64,000 bases of DNA. Origin: Dyella sp. OK004. Its GTDB lineage: Bacteria > Pseudomonadota > Gammaproteobacteria > Xanthomonadales > Rhodanobacteraceae. The notes under the pieces are model-generated. The model saw nothing but the letters and a program-made list of their open reading frames with translations. It did not search any database and had not been told where the DNA came from. The DNA lies in NCBI RefSeq assembly GCF_900114495.1, contig NZ_FOZI01000001.1, forward strand, positions 1,445,469 to 1,509,468. Direction: 5' to 3'. Positions 25,711 through 34,044 of this stretch are shown one piece after another (positions within the stretch are counted from its first letter, which is position 1; the number at the start of each line of letters is the position of its first letter). The position numbers were made by a program, and so were the translations under genes.

Positions 25711-26705
25711 GTTTGCCCAAGGGCATCGATTTCCGTCCGCCGTGGCCGCTGAGCAGCGGCCATATCCAGACCATGCTGTCGTCCAGCGGCGTGCGCCGCC
25801 AGCTCCTGCCGCGCGCGGCGCAGACAGTGCAGGACGGCGCGGAATCGGTAATGGTCGATGGCGGCGACGGCGTGCGCCTCACCGGCGCCTACACCGCACA
25901 GAAACAACTGCCGCAGGCGCGCGGCCTGGCCGTGCTGTTTCACGGTTGGGAAGGCAGCGTCGATTCCACCTATGTGCTGCAGACCGGCAGCCGCCTGCTC
26001 GCGGAAGGCTGGGACGTGTTCCGCCTGAATTTCCGCGACCACGGCGACAGCCACCCGCTCAACGAAGCGCTGTTCCATTCCTGTCGCATCGACGAAGTGG
26101 TACACGCGCTGACCGATATCGCGCGACGCTGGCCGGCACGGCCGATGGCGCTGGCGGGCTTTTCGCTGGGCGGCAACTTCGCGTTGCGCGCCGCATTGCG
26201 CGCGCCGGAAGCCGGCATTCCGTTGAGCTATGCGCTGGCGGTGTGTCCGATCGTCGATCCGGGCGAAGGCCTGTTCTCGCTGGAGGAATCGGCACCGTGG
26301 TTCTACCGGGCCTACTTCCTGCGCAAATGGCGCCGCTCGTTGCAGGCCAAGCAGGCGGCGTTTCCGCACCGACAGTATTTCGAGCTGGACGAACTGAAAC
26401 AAAGCCTGCGCGGGCTTACCGAATCGCTAGTGCTAAGGCATACCGATTTCGGTTCGCTGCAGGCGTATCTGGACGGCTATTCGGTGGCTGGCGACACGCT
26501 CAAGACGCTGAACATTCCCGCCACCATCCTCACCTCGCGTGACGATCCGGTGATTCCGGTCGACGCGTTTGAAAAGCTGGAACTGCCGCCGAATGTGGAG
26601 CTGGACATTGCGCTCCACGGCGGGCATTGCGGTTTCATCCGCGGCTACGACATGACCAGCTTCACCGACGACTACATCGCCGCACGCTTCAACGCACTCC
26701 TGTAG
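25707..26705 (+). CDS. YheT-like alpha/beta hydrolase
   Basis: 332 residues. The AB-hydrolase-4 type features are visible: FRPPWPLSSGHIQTM at the N-terminus, FHGWEGS (oxyanion region), nucleophile Ser153 in GFSLGG and a late His in HGGHCGF. Acyl esters are the likely substrates. Translationally coupled to the PlsC-like gene. Its last codon and stop (CTG TAG) lie in a GTAGGAGC palindrome. Confidence 0.87.
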   Translation: MSLPKGIDFRPPWPLSSGHIQTMLSSSGVRRQLLPRAAQTVQDGAESVMVDGGDGVRLTGAYTAQKQLPQARGLAVLFHGWEGSVDSTYVLQTGSRLLAEGWDVFRLNFRDHGDSHPLNEALFHSCRIDEVVHALTDIARRWPARPMALAGFSLGGNFALRAALRAPEAGIPLSYALAVCPIVDPGEGLFSLEESAPWFYRAYFLRKWRRSLQAKQAAFPHRQYFELDELKQSLRGLTESLVLRHTDFGSLQAYLDGYSVAGDTLKTLNIPATILTSRDDPVIPVDAFEKLELPPNVELDIALHGGHCGFIRGYDMTSFTDDYIAARFNALL

Positions 26706-26745
26706 GAGCGCACCCCCGGACTTGATCCGGGGGTGCGCTCCTACA
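26701..26745. repeat. GTAGGAGC palindrome, copy D (20-bp perfect stem)
   Basis: 26701-26720 (TGTAGGAGCGCACCCCCGGA) pairs perfectly with 26726-26745, loop CTTGA. It sits between converging genes and supplies the TAG of the YheT-like gene. Confidence 0.9.
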
Positions 26746-26764
26746 GCTTTATCGATGTGGAGAT

Positions 26765-28240
26765 TCAATCCGCGGGTACGCAGCGTCCCCGCGCCCAGAT
26801 CCGCAAGGCTTCCACCTGCTCGTGCATCAGCACCGACAGCGGGCGCGTCTGTTCCAACGCGGCGAGCAAGGTGGCCTGCTCCAGCGGCGCGTTGCCGCTG
26901 CTGGCATCGTAGAGCGCGCTGACGATCGCCTGCTCAATCTCCGCGCCGGAGAAACCTTCGCTGGCGGCGGCCAGTGCGGCTAGGTCGAATTGCTCCACTG
27001 GCAGTTTGCGTCGCCGCAGATGCATCGCGAAGATCTCGGTGCGCACCGAGGTCTGCGGCAGATCGACAAAGAAGATCTCATCGAAACGCCCCTTGCGCAG
27101 CAGCTCAGCCGGTAGTTCCTGCACGGCATTCGCGGTAGCGACAGCGAATACCTTGGCTTTGCGTTCGGCCATCCAGGTCAGCAGATAGCCAAGCACGCGA
27201 CGCGAAACGCCGCCGTCCTCGCCACCGCTGGCGAGACCTTTCTCGATCTCGTCGATCCACAGCACGCAGGGCGCGAGCAGCTCAGTGCTCTGCAGCGCCT
27301 CGCGCAGATTCTTTTCGGTCTCGCCCTGGTACTTGTTGTAGAGCGCGCCGAAATCCAGCCGCACCAGCGGCACCCCAAAACCGCCGGCGATGGCCTTGGC
27401 CGCCAGGCTCTTGCCGCAACCTTGTACGCCGAGCAGCAGCACGCCTTTGGGCGGATCGAGCATGGGATCAGGCGTGGCGGCGAGAAACACGCCGCGCCGC
27501 CGCTGCACCCATTCGCGCACGCGGCTGACGCCGGCGATATCGGTGAAGCTGGCGGTGGCGTACTCGTAGTGCAACAGACCGGAGCGGTTGAGCAGATCGA
27601 ACTTCGCCTGCATCAGCTCGGGCAAGTCGTTGGCGGTCAGCGCGCCGTCGTTGTAGATCAGCTTGCGCACGATGCGCCGCGCATCCGGCGCGGCCAGTCC
27701 GAGCAGGTTGCGCACGATGGTGCGTGCTGCTTCGCCATCCACTTCCACACGGCGGCCCTGTTCGCGTTGCCAGGCCAGCGCTTCGGCGCGAAGGATCGCG
27801 GCCAGCTCCTTGATGTCAGGCAGCGACAGCGGTACGCGCATGGATAGCGCTTCCAGTTCCTCCGGCAACTCGATGCGCGCACCGACCAGCACAAGGGTGT
27901 GGGCAGAAGAGCTCTGCCGCTGCACGATCTCGCGCATCTGGCGCAAGGTCATGGCGTAACGTAGGAAAGGATGGAAATCGAACAACAGATAGATACCGCG
28001 CTCGCTAGCGGTGCGAATGGCATCCAGGGTGGCGCCGGCATCCGGTGCCACCTCTTCTTCGGGTTGCATGAAGTCGAGCCGGGTGAGGCCGTCGGTCAGC
28101 GTCCAGCGCCATAGCGGGCGCAGCGCCTGCGAGATCACATGGCGGAAACATTCGATCACACGCTGTTCGTCGACCGTCTCGATGACCAGCAGCGGCGTGG
28201 CCGCGCGCACCAAGGTGGTCAGGTCCTGCAATTCGCTCAT
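26765..28240 (-). CDS. AAA family ATPase, Ycf46-like
   Basis: 491 residues from the ATG at 28240. The N-terminal half (about 1-225) resembles the non-catalytic region of Ycf46-type proteins (LTTLVRAATPLLVIET). The AAA module has Walker A GVQGCGKS (271-278), Walker B VLWIDEIE (Asp330, Glu331), and a sensor/arginine-finger region with RKGRFDEIFFVDLP. It is a cytosolic ATPase of unknown client. The 48 codons in frame upstream of MSELQ have no ribosome site and are excluded. Confidence 0.85.
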   Translation of the reverse strand: MSELQDLTTLVRAATPLLVIETVDEQRVIECFRHVISQALRPLWRWTLTDGLTRLDFMQPEEEVAPDAGATLDAIRTASERGIYLLFDFHPFLRYAMTLRQMREIVQRQSSSAHTLVLVGARIELPEELEALSMRVPLSLPDIKELAAILRAEALAWQREQGRRVEVDGEAARTIVRNLLGLAAPDARRIVRKLIYNDGALTANDLPELMQAKFDLLNRSGLLHYEYATASFTDIAGVSRVREWVQRRRGVFLAATPDPMLDPPKGVLLLGVQGCGKSLAAKAIAGGFGVPLVRLDFGALYNKYQGETEKNLREALQSTELLAPCVLWIDEIEKGLASGGEDGGVSRRVLGYLLTWMAERKAKVFAVATANAVQELPAELLRKGRFDEIFFVDLPQTSVRTEIFAMHLRRRKLPVEQFDLAALAAASEGFSGAEIEQAIVSALYDASSGNAPLEQATLLAALEQTRPLSVLMHEQVEALRIWARGRCVPAD

Positions 28241-28359
28241 GTAACTCGCCCCTCCGTGGGCCGGCACAATAGCAGAGGCCGCCTGCCGGCTTATGGCAGA
28301 GGCATCTTCGCGCGTGTCGGTATACGCTCTCGCTCCGGTCTCCCGCGGAGTCTTTCCCC

Positions 28360-29454
28360 ATGCGTCTGCTGCTGTCTCTCGCACTCGGCCTGCTAGCGGT
28401 TCCGGCGATGGCTGCCCCCCAGCTCGACAAGCTGACCCTGCCCAAGGGTTTCCATATCGCCGTCTACTCGGATCAGGTGCCGAACGCGCGCGAGATCGCG
28501 CTGGGTGCCAAGGGCACCGTGTTCGTCGGTTCCAACGATGCCGGCAAGGTGTATGCGCTCACCGACAGTACCGGTAGCGGCAAGGCCGACAAGGTGCACG
28601 TAATCGCTACCGGCCTGCAATTGCCGGTGGGCGTGGCGTTCAAGAATGGCGACCTGTATGTGTCCGCCGTCAGCAAGATCGTGGTGCTGCGCGACATCGA
28701 GAATCATCTCGACACACCGCCCAAGCCCGAAGTGGTCTATGACAAATTCCCCACCGAAACGCACCACGGCTGGAAATTCATCGCCTTCGGTCCCGATGGC
28801 AAGCTCTACGTGCCGATCGGCGCACCCTGCAACATCTGCGACAAGGGCAAGGACTACGCCAAGCTCACCCGCCTCAACGCCGACGGCACGGGCCTGGAAG
28901 ACGTGGCCTACGGCATCCGCAACACCGTCGGCTTCACATGGCGGCCGGGCTCGAACCAGTTGTGGTTCACCGACAACGGCCGCGACATGATGGGCGACGA
29001 CATGCCCAGCGACGAACTGAACCGCCTCACCCGCGTTGGCGAGCATTTCGGTTACCCCTATTGCCACCAGGGCGACACGCTCGATCCCGAGTTCGGCAAG
29101 GGCAAGAGCTGCAAGGACTACACGCCGCCGGTGTTGAAGCTCGGCCCGCATGTCGCGTCACTGGGCCTGCGTTTCTACGAAGGCAAGCAATTCCCCGCCA
29201 GCTACAAGGGCGCGTTGATCGTTGCCGAGCACGGCTCGTGGAATCGCACCAAGAAATCTGGTTATCGCGTGATGACGGTGCGTCTCAACGGCGACAAGGT
29301 GGCTTCGTACGAGCCGCTGATCGAAGGCTTCCAGCAGGACGAAAAAGCATGGGGCCGTCCGGCCGACGTGCAGCCGTTGCCGGACGGCAGCCTGCTGGTG
29401 AGCGACGATGAAGCGGGCGCGGTGTACCGCGTTACCTACCAGGCCGCCAAGTAA
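28360..29454 (+). CDS. PQQ-dependent sugar dehydrogenase-like (sorbosone dehydrogenase)
   Basis: 364 residues with a signal peptide (MRLLLSLALGLLAVPAMA). A six-bladed beta-propeller of the GSDH/sorbosone dehydrogenase type is indicated by LPKGFHIAVYSD, HGWKFIAFGPDGKLYVPIGAPCN, GIRNTVGFTWRPG and AEHGSWNRTKKSGYRV. Periplasmic oxidation of an aldose or related sugar with PQQ is the family role, but no PQQ synthesis genes are in the window. A GC hairpin (29461-29479) follows the stop. Confidence 0.85.
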   Translation: MRLLLSLALGLLAVPAMAAPQLDKLTLPKGFHIAVYSDQVPNAREIALGAKGTVFVGSNDAGKVYALTDSTGSGKADKVHVIATGLQLPVGVAFKNGDLYVSAVSKIVVLRDIENHLDTPPKPEVVYDKFPTETHHGWKFIAFGPDGKLYVPIGAPCNICDKGKDYAKLTRLNADGTGLEDVAYGIRNTVGFTWRPGSNQLWFTDNGRDMMGDDMPSDELNRLTRVGEHFGYPYCHQGDTLDPEFGKGKSCKDYTPPVLKLGPHVASLGLRFYEGKQFPASYKGALIVAEHGSWNRTKKSGYRVMTVRLNGDKVASYEPLIEGFQQDEKAWGRPADVQPLPDGSLLVSDDEAGAVYRVTYQAAK

Positions 29455-29510
29455 GTTTTCAGCCCGCCAATCTGGCGGGCTTCGCATTGGATCGATCACA
29501 GGAGAACGCA

Positions 29511-30140
29511 GTGCAACTTCGCAGCGACAGTTTTCAGGACGGCCAACCGATTCCCGTGCGCTACGCCTTCGGCAAGCCCGGCGATCCGGTGGCTCTGTCG
29601 GACAACTGGAGTCCGCACCTGGCGTGGAAGGACGCGCCGCTGGCGGCACGTTCCTACGTGCTTACTTGCATCGACACCGACGTACCCAGCCGTGGAGACG
29701 ATGTGAACCAGCCGGGGCGCATCGTGCCGGCGGATCTGCCGCGGGTGGAGTTTGTGCACTGGCTGATGGCCAACATTCCGGTGGAATGCGGCGAACTGGC
29801 GGCCGGCGCCTGCAGCGAAAGCGTCGTGGCCCGCGGCAAGCGCGCGCCTTACGGACCACCCGGCAGTGTGCAAGGCATGAACGATTTCACCGGATGGTTC
29901 AAAGGCGACGCCGACATGGGCGGCGAATACCTTGGCTACGACGGCCCGTGCCCGCCGTGGAACGACGCGCTGGTTCACCACTACCACTTCCGCATCCATG
30001 CACTCGATGTGGAGTCGTTGAAACTGGCCGACGGTTTCACCCTGGCCGAGCTGCGCAAAGCTATGGAAGGGCACGTGCTCGACGAAGCGGAAATCGTCGG
30101 TACTTATGCGATCAATCCGGCGGCCACGAGCGGGAAATAA
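29511..30140 (+). CDS. PEBP-like protein (YbhB/YbcL family)
   Basis: 209 residues from a GTG at 29511 with a strong AGGAG site; an upstream in-frame ATG-like start is less likely. The PEBP fold is indicated by NWSPHLAWKDAP, CIDTDVPSR, the anion-binding YGPPG segment and HHYHFRIHALD. Family members bind small anions or lipids; the function in bacteria is unclear. Probably cytoplasmic, as no signal peptide is seen. Confidence 0.85.
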   Translation: MQLRSDSFQDGQPIPVRYAFGKPGDPVALSDNWSPHLAWKDAPLAARSYVLTCIDTDVPSRGDDVNQPGRIVPADLPRVEFVHWLMANIPVECGELAAGACSESVVARGKRAPYGPPGSVQGMNDFTGWFKGDADMGGEYLGYDGPCPPWNDALVHHYHFRIHALDVESLKLADGFTLAELRKAMEGHVLDEAEIVGTYAINPAATSGK

Positions 30141-30336
30141 GCGGAGAGAAGTGAGCACTCCACGCCGGTAAAAACGCCGGCGTTACATGCTCGTTTCATG
30201 CGCCCTTTCTTTCCCTTCGCACTATTGTGGTGAAGGCGTGCAGGCCGCCGCGTGCGGCCTTCACGCTGGCAAGGCATGCGCTGTGGATGAATGGTGGCGG
30301 GGCGACCGTCCCGCCCGTTCACCGAGGAATTGCACC

Positions 30337-30492
30337 ATGCTTCACTACGCCCTGGTCTTTCTGGTCATCGCCATCATTGCGGCGCTGTTCGGGTTCACAG
30401 GGATTGCGGGCACCGCCGCCGGTATCGCCAAAATCCTGTTCGTTGTGTTCCTGATCCTGGCCGCCATCGCTTTCTTCCGGCGTACCAACTGA
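30337..30492 (+). CDS. DUF1328-type small membrane protein (YtjA-like)
   Basis: 51 residues, nearly all membrane: two hydrophobic helices (about 3-20 and 28-46) around [17 protein letters not shown] and ending FFRRTN, the standard DUF1328 layout. GAGGAAT precedes the ATG. It opens a series of small envelope genes (30337-32892). Confidence 0.88.
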   Translation: MLHYALVFLVIAIIAALFGFTGIAGTAAGIAKILFVVFLILAAIAFFRRTN

Positions 30493-30566
30493 ACGAAAGC
30501 GTTGTGCTGTGCGCCACGGCGCCGGCAAATTCGCTAGAGTCATCCCTCTGTCCACCGGAGAACGCC

Positions 30567-30929
30567 ATGAACAAGCAAGTCCAGGCGCATGAAGCCAGCG
30601 CGGGCCATCGCATCGAGGAAGGTGCCGAGCGCGTCAAGCAAGCCACCTCCAGTGCCGTTGCCGGCGCCAAGGAAGCTGTCGAGCGTGCCGCCGACCATGT
30701 GGAAGAAAGTCTGCACCGCGCCACCGACAAAGCCGCCGGCGCCGCCACGCGCGCCAGCAGCAAGGCCGGCGAATACAGCGAGCGCAGCCGCGAGGTTTAC
30801 GACGACGCGATGGACCACGCCGACGAATGGCTAGGCAAGGCGCGCGATTACGTGCGCGAAAAGCCGGTGCAGTCGGTTGCCATCGCGCTTGGCGCGGGCT
30901 GGCTGCTCGGCCGCATCCTGCGCCGCTGA
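30567..30929 (+). CDS. ElaB/YqjD/DUF883-like membrane-anchored protein
   Basis: 120 residues. A long amphipathic Ala/Glu-rich helix (about 15-90) is followed by DYVREKPVQSVAIALGAGWLLGRILRR, the DUF883 C-terminal anchor. In E. coli, relatives bind ribosomes in stationary phase; here that role is only inferred. CCGGAG precedes the ATG at 30567. It is followed by a YqjE-like gene, matching the yqjDE order. Confidence 0.85.
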   Translation: MNKQVQAHEASAGHRIEEGAERVKQATSSAVAGAKEAVERAADHVEESLHRATDKAAGAATRASSKAGEYSERSREVYDDAMDHADEWLGKARDYVREKPVQSVAIALGAGWLLGRILRR

Positions 30930-30953
30930 AAAACGTGACAGCGAGGGCAGGGG

Positions 30954-31445
30954 ATGCACGATTCCGGGCGTGAGGAAGCCGCCGACGCGGCCGGCGAAAC
31001 GCCTGGGCAGCCCGAGGCGCCGGGTGTGCTGGATGACGTTGGCCGGGCCGGACGTGCTTTCAAGCAACTGTTCGGCGCGCAGCTAAACCTGCTGGTCGCC
31101 GAACTCGGCCTCGCACGCAGCGCCATTTCATGGATGCTGCTGGCGGGGCTGGCCGCTACCGTGGCCGGTGTCGGCCTGGGCCTGAGCCTGATGGCGCTGG
31201 CCGGTGTGCTGCTGGCGAAGTGGCTGGGCTCCTGGGCATGGGCGCTGGTGGTGCTGGCGCTGCTGCAAGCTGTGTTTCTATTCGCCATGATCCTGCTGTT
31301 CTGCCGTTGCATGCACTGGTTGAGTCTGCCCGCTACGCGCGGTGAATGGCGTGAGACCATGCGTCAGGCGATGCGCAAGGCAGAACGCACCGAAGCCGCG
31401 AGCGCCGATGCGGATCGGGCCGCCAGCCGGGAGGACGGGACATGA
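30954..31445 (+). CDS. YqjE-like/phage holin family protein
   Basis: 163 residues with two membrane helices (about 58-82 and 92-118) in a hairpin, preceded by LDDVGRAGRAFKQLFGAQLNLLVAELGLAR, typical of YqjE/holin-X proteins. It follows the DUF883-like gene and overlaps the next gene by four bases (ATGA). An envelope role is likely; no phage genes are nearby. Confidence 0.8.
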   Translation: MHDSGREEAADAAGETPGQPEAPGVLDDVGRAGRAFKQLFGAQLNLLVAELGLARSAISWMLLAGLAATVAGVGLGLSLMALAGVLLAKWLGSWAWALVVLALLQAVFLFAMILLFCRCMHWLSLPATRGEWRETMRQAMRKAERTEAASADADRAASREDGT

Positions 31446-31732
31446 GCGTGTTCAAGCATCTACAAGCCGTGCGCGTTGCGCGCGCCGATGTCGTCGAAGC
31501 GCGGCAGCGGGTAGCCGAGCCTGCTGGCGCACTGTTGGATCGGGGCCGGCGGCATCCCCTGGGCACCGTCAGTGTGGCCGCGGGTCTCGGTTTCGTCCTG
31601 GGCCAGTTGAACGTCCATCCGCTGCGCGTGCCGGGCCTGGGTGCCCTGTTGAGCGGTAGCGCCGCCGAATTAGTCATGCAGGGCGCGCGTCTGGTCCGTG
31701 AGTTCAGCGAAGGTGGTTTCGACGCACCATGA
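31442..31732 (+). CDS. Small hypothetical protein (YqjK position)
   Basis: 96 residues, basic at the N-terminus with a hydrophobic central part (HPLGTVSVAAGLGFVLGQL). It overlaps both neighbours by ATGA junctions, so translation is well supported. By position it corresponds to yqjK in yqjDEK-type clusters, but sequence similarity cannot be judged by eye. Confidence 0.7.
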   Translation: MSVFKHLQAVRVARADVVEARQRVAEPAGALLDRGRRHPLGTVSVAAGLGFVLGQLNVHPLRVPGLGALLSGSAAELVMQGARLVREFSEGGFDAP

Positions 31733-32892
31733 GCGATCCGCTGCTGCCGGTGACGCCGCCGGCACCCACCGCCGGCGCTGAAAGCGCGAACACAAACCCG
31801 CTCGTGCACGGGCAGACGAAGCGCCGCCATCATCGCCACTACATCGCACGCGCTACGCAGAGCCATCTGCGCGGCATCCGCGTAGTGCTCAATGTGCTGC
31901 TGATCCTGGCGCTGCTGTACACCATCACCCTGATCAAGGCACTGCTGATTCCGCTGGTACTCGCCGCCTTCATCGGCCTTGCGCTCAACCCGATCGTGGC
32001 CGCGACGGCACGTCGGGGCATCCCGCGCTGGTTAAGTGCAAGCGTATTGATGATCGCCCTTATTGCCGGCATCGGCACCGGCATCGGTCTGTTGGCGCAA
32101 CCCGCCATAGGTTGGTTCCACGACGCTCCGGCGGCGCTCAAGAATTTCGTGCCCAAACTTCGCGCGGTCACGCAGCCGCTGGAAGCGGCCAGCCGCGCCA
32201 CACAGACGCTAGTCAGCGGCCAAACCGTGCGTGCGCCGGCCCGGTCGGCCGACGTGGCGGTCAATGCTTGGGATATATTGGCGACGACACCCAAAGTAGT
32301 CGCTGCGGTGCTCACCGTGGTGTTGCTGGTGTTCTTCTTTCTGATCTACGGCGACACCCTGCTGCGGCGGCTGGTCGAGATCGCGCCCAACTTTCGCTAC
32401 AAGCGCCACACGGTGGCGATCGTGCGCAGCATCCAGACCGAGGTCTCGCGTTACATCCTCACCACACTGTTGATCAACCTGGTGCTGGGCCTGCTTACCG
32501 CCGGCATGCTGTGGGCTTATCGCGTGCCTGATCCGTTGCTGTGGGGCGCGGTGGCGATGCTGGCGAACTTCATTCCCTATGTCGGCGCAGTCACCACCAC
32601 GACGGTGCTGGCGCTGGTCGGTTTGATGAACTTCAACGACCCGGGCCATGCTTTGCTGCCAGCGCTGACGTTTGCCGGTATCACGGCGGTTGAGGGCAAT
32701 TTGATCACGCCATTCATCCAGGGACGTCGCATGCGCCTGAGCCCTGTCGCCATTTTGCTATGGCTATTGGTGTGGGGTTGGCTGTGGGGCATTCCTGGTG
32801 CGCTGCTCGCCGTGCCGATGCTGACTAGCGTCAAGTTAATTGCTGAGCGGGTGCGAGGGTGGCGGTGGTTTGCGTTGTTGGTGCAGCGCTGA
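31729..32892 (+). CDS. AI-2E family transporter
   Basis: 387 residues with about seven or eight helices. The pattern includes LIPLVLAAFIGLALNPIV near the N-terminus, a long extramembrane region (about 125-190), and late segments AMLANFIPYVGAV and GNLITPFIQGRRMRLSPVAILL, all typical of the AI-2E/YdiK/PerM group. Members export small molecules or ions, and autoinducer-2 export is shown only for some. It is coupled to the preceding small gene by ATGA. Confidence 0.9.
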   Translation: MSDPLLPVTPPAPTAGAESANTNPLVHGQTKRRHHRHYIARATQSHLRGIRVVLNVLLILALLYTITLIKALLIPLVLAAFIGLALNPIVAATARRGIPRWLSASVLMIALIAGIGTGIGLLAQPAIGWFHDAPAALKNFVPKLRAVTQPLEAASRATQTLVSGQTVRAPARSADVAVNAWDILATTPKVVAAVLTVVLLVFFFLIYGDTLLRRLVEIAPNFRYKRHTVAIVRSIQTEVSRYILTTLLINLVLGLLTAGMLWAYRVPDPLLWGAVAMLANFIPYVGAVTTTTVLALVGLMNFNDPGHALLPALTFAGITAVEGNLITPFIQGRRMRLSPVAILLWLLVWGWLWGIPGALLAVPMLTSVKLIAERVRGWRWFALLVQR

Positions 32893-32958
32893 GATATCTG
32901 TCCCTCGCGGGATAGAAGGTCAGGGTGAGGATTCGACCTTGCGATATCCCTACCTACT

Positions 32959-33264
32959 CGTCATCCCTGCGCAGGCAGGGATCCAGTGGCGTTATCGCTT
33001 GGTTGTCGCGTCTGCGTGCCCGGGCTCGCCTGCCGCGGGCTTTCGAACCGCTGCCGCGGTCCGAGTCACTTTCTCTTTGCTGGCCCACGCACCCGCAGGA
33101 GCGGGTGCGAATAGCGCAGCTGGCCCGAAGGGCGGAGGGCATGGATGCCCGGAGTCAAGAGAAAGTAACCAAAGAGAAATGGCCTGAAGAGCAGGCGGTG
33201 GGCTCTGTAGCTGCGCCATTTCCAGTGTCAGGCGTCGGAAGGGTTTTCTCCAGGGCCCGATCGT
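32959..33264. repeat. CGTCAT palindrome and dispersed repeat, copy 2 (long form)
   Basis: CGTCATCCCTGCGCAGGCAG (from 32959) forms a small palindrome ending at 32984. From 32990 to 33264 the sequence matches 9942-10146 but carries about 70 extra bases (about 33088-33156) between the two arms ACTTTCTCTTTG and AAGAGAAAGT. This accounts for most of the 377-base gap between the AI-2E gene and the SDR gene; nothing else was seen there. Confidence 0.8.
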
Positions 33265-33269
33265 TCGCT

Positions 33270-34034
33270 TCACCAAGCAATCTGCGCTCGATCCCGAAAA
33301 AATCCGCCTGTGATCGAACCTTGCGGCGGCAAACAAGCGGCCCACACAATACCGGCCGCGCCTTCGGCGACGGGCCGTCCACCAGGGCCACCCATGTCGG
33401 TAGCTACCCAGCCTGGACACACCGCATTCACCAGAATCCCGCTGCCGCGCAGTTCGCTGGCGAGCATGCGTGTATAGCTGTTGAGTGCGGCTTTGGAGAC
33501 GCGGTAGGCGGGGCAGTCTTCGCCCTCGCTTTCGATGGCACCGCAGCCGCTGGAGACATTGACGATGCGTCCGTAGGCGTGGCGTTTCATCAGCGGTACG
33601 GCGGCTTCGCCGAGTCGCCAGGCGCCGAGCAGGTTGGTGTCGATGGCACTTTGTACATGCGCAAGGCTGACGGAGGAGGCGCGGTCGTCGATGTCGAAGT
33701 AAGCGCCGGCGTTATTGACCAGGACATCGAGACGGCCGTAGTCGTGTTCGATGCGCGCGGCGAGTGCATCCACGTCGATCTGTGAGGTCACGTCCAGTTG
33801 CACGGCAATCACATCGCTGCCGGCGCGCCGCAATGGCTTGGCGGCTTTTTCGCCGGCGGCGAGGTTGCGTGCGCCGAGCAGCACAGTCATGCCGCTGGCG
33901 CCTAGCTGACGGGCCACTTCAAGCCCGAGTCCGCGATTGGCGCCGCTGACCAGCGCAACGCGCTGGCTCAGCGGCGGTTCGGTGCCCAGCGAACGCTCAC
34001 GCGGTGAGCGGCGCGGGAAAGGTACCGGGTTCAT
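33270..34034 (-). CDS. SDR family oxidoreductase
   Basis: 254 residues from the ATG at 34034. The Rossmann signature SGANRGLGLE (Gly-rich loop), VNNAGAY, and the catalytic Ser with YRVSK (YxxxK) are present. It is cytosolic and NAD(P)H-dependent; the substrate is unknown. It starts 10 bases after the outer membrane factor gene, so it is the last gene of the RND efflux operon and may act on the same compounds. The longer in-frame extension overlaps that gene and is rejected. Confidence 0.87.
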   Translation of the reverse strand: MNPVPFPRRSPRERSLGTEPPLSQRVALVSGANRGLGLEVARQLGASGMTVLLGARNLAAGEKAAKPLRRAGSDVIAVQLDVTSQIDVDALAARIEHDYGRLDVLVNNAGAYFDIDDRASSVSLAHVQSAIDTNLLGAWRLGEAAVPLMKRHAYGRIVNVSSGCGAIESEGEDCPAYRVSKAALNSYTRMLASELRGSGILVNAVCPGWVATDMGGPGGRPVAEGAAGIVWAACLPPQGSITGGFFRDRAQIAW

Positions 34035-34044
34035 GGCATCGCAC

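Noticed and set aside
26765..26922. Possible plus-strand small gene after the YheT-like gene
   Set aside because: It overlaps the C-terminus of the AAA ATPase gene and has no start signal of its own.
30954..31445. Holin-like protein as a sign of a prophage
   Set aside because: It is in a YqjD/YqjE-like order with an AI-2E transporter and no phage genes; the holin label reflects fold only.
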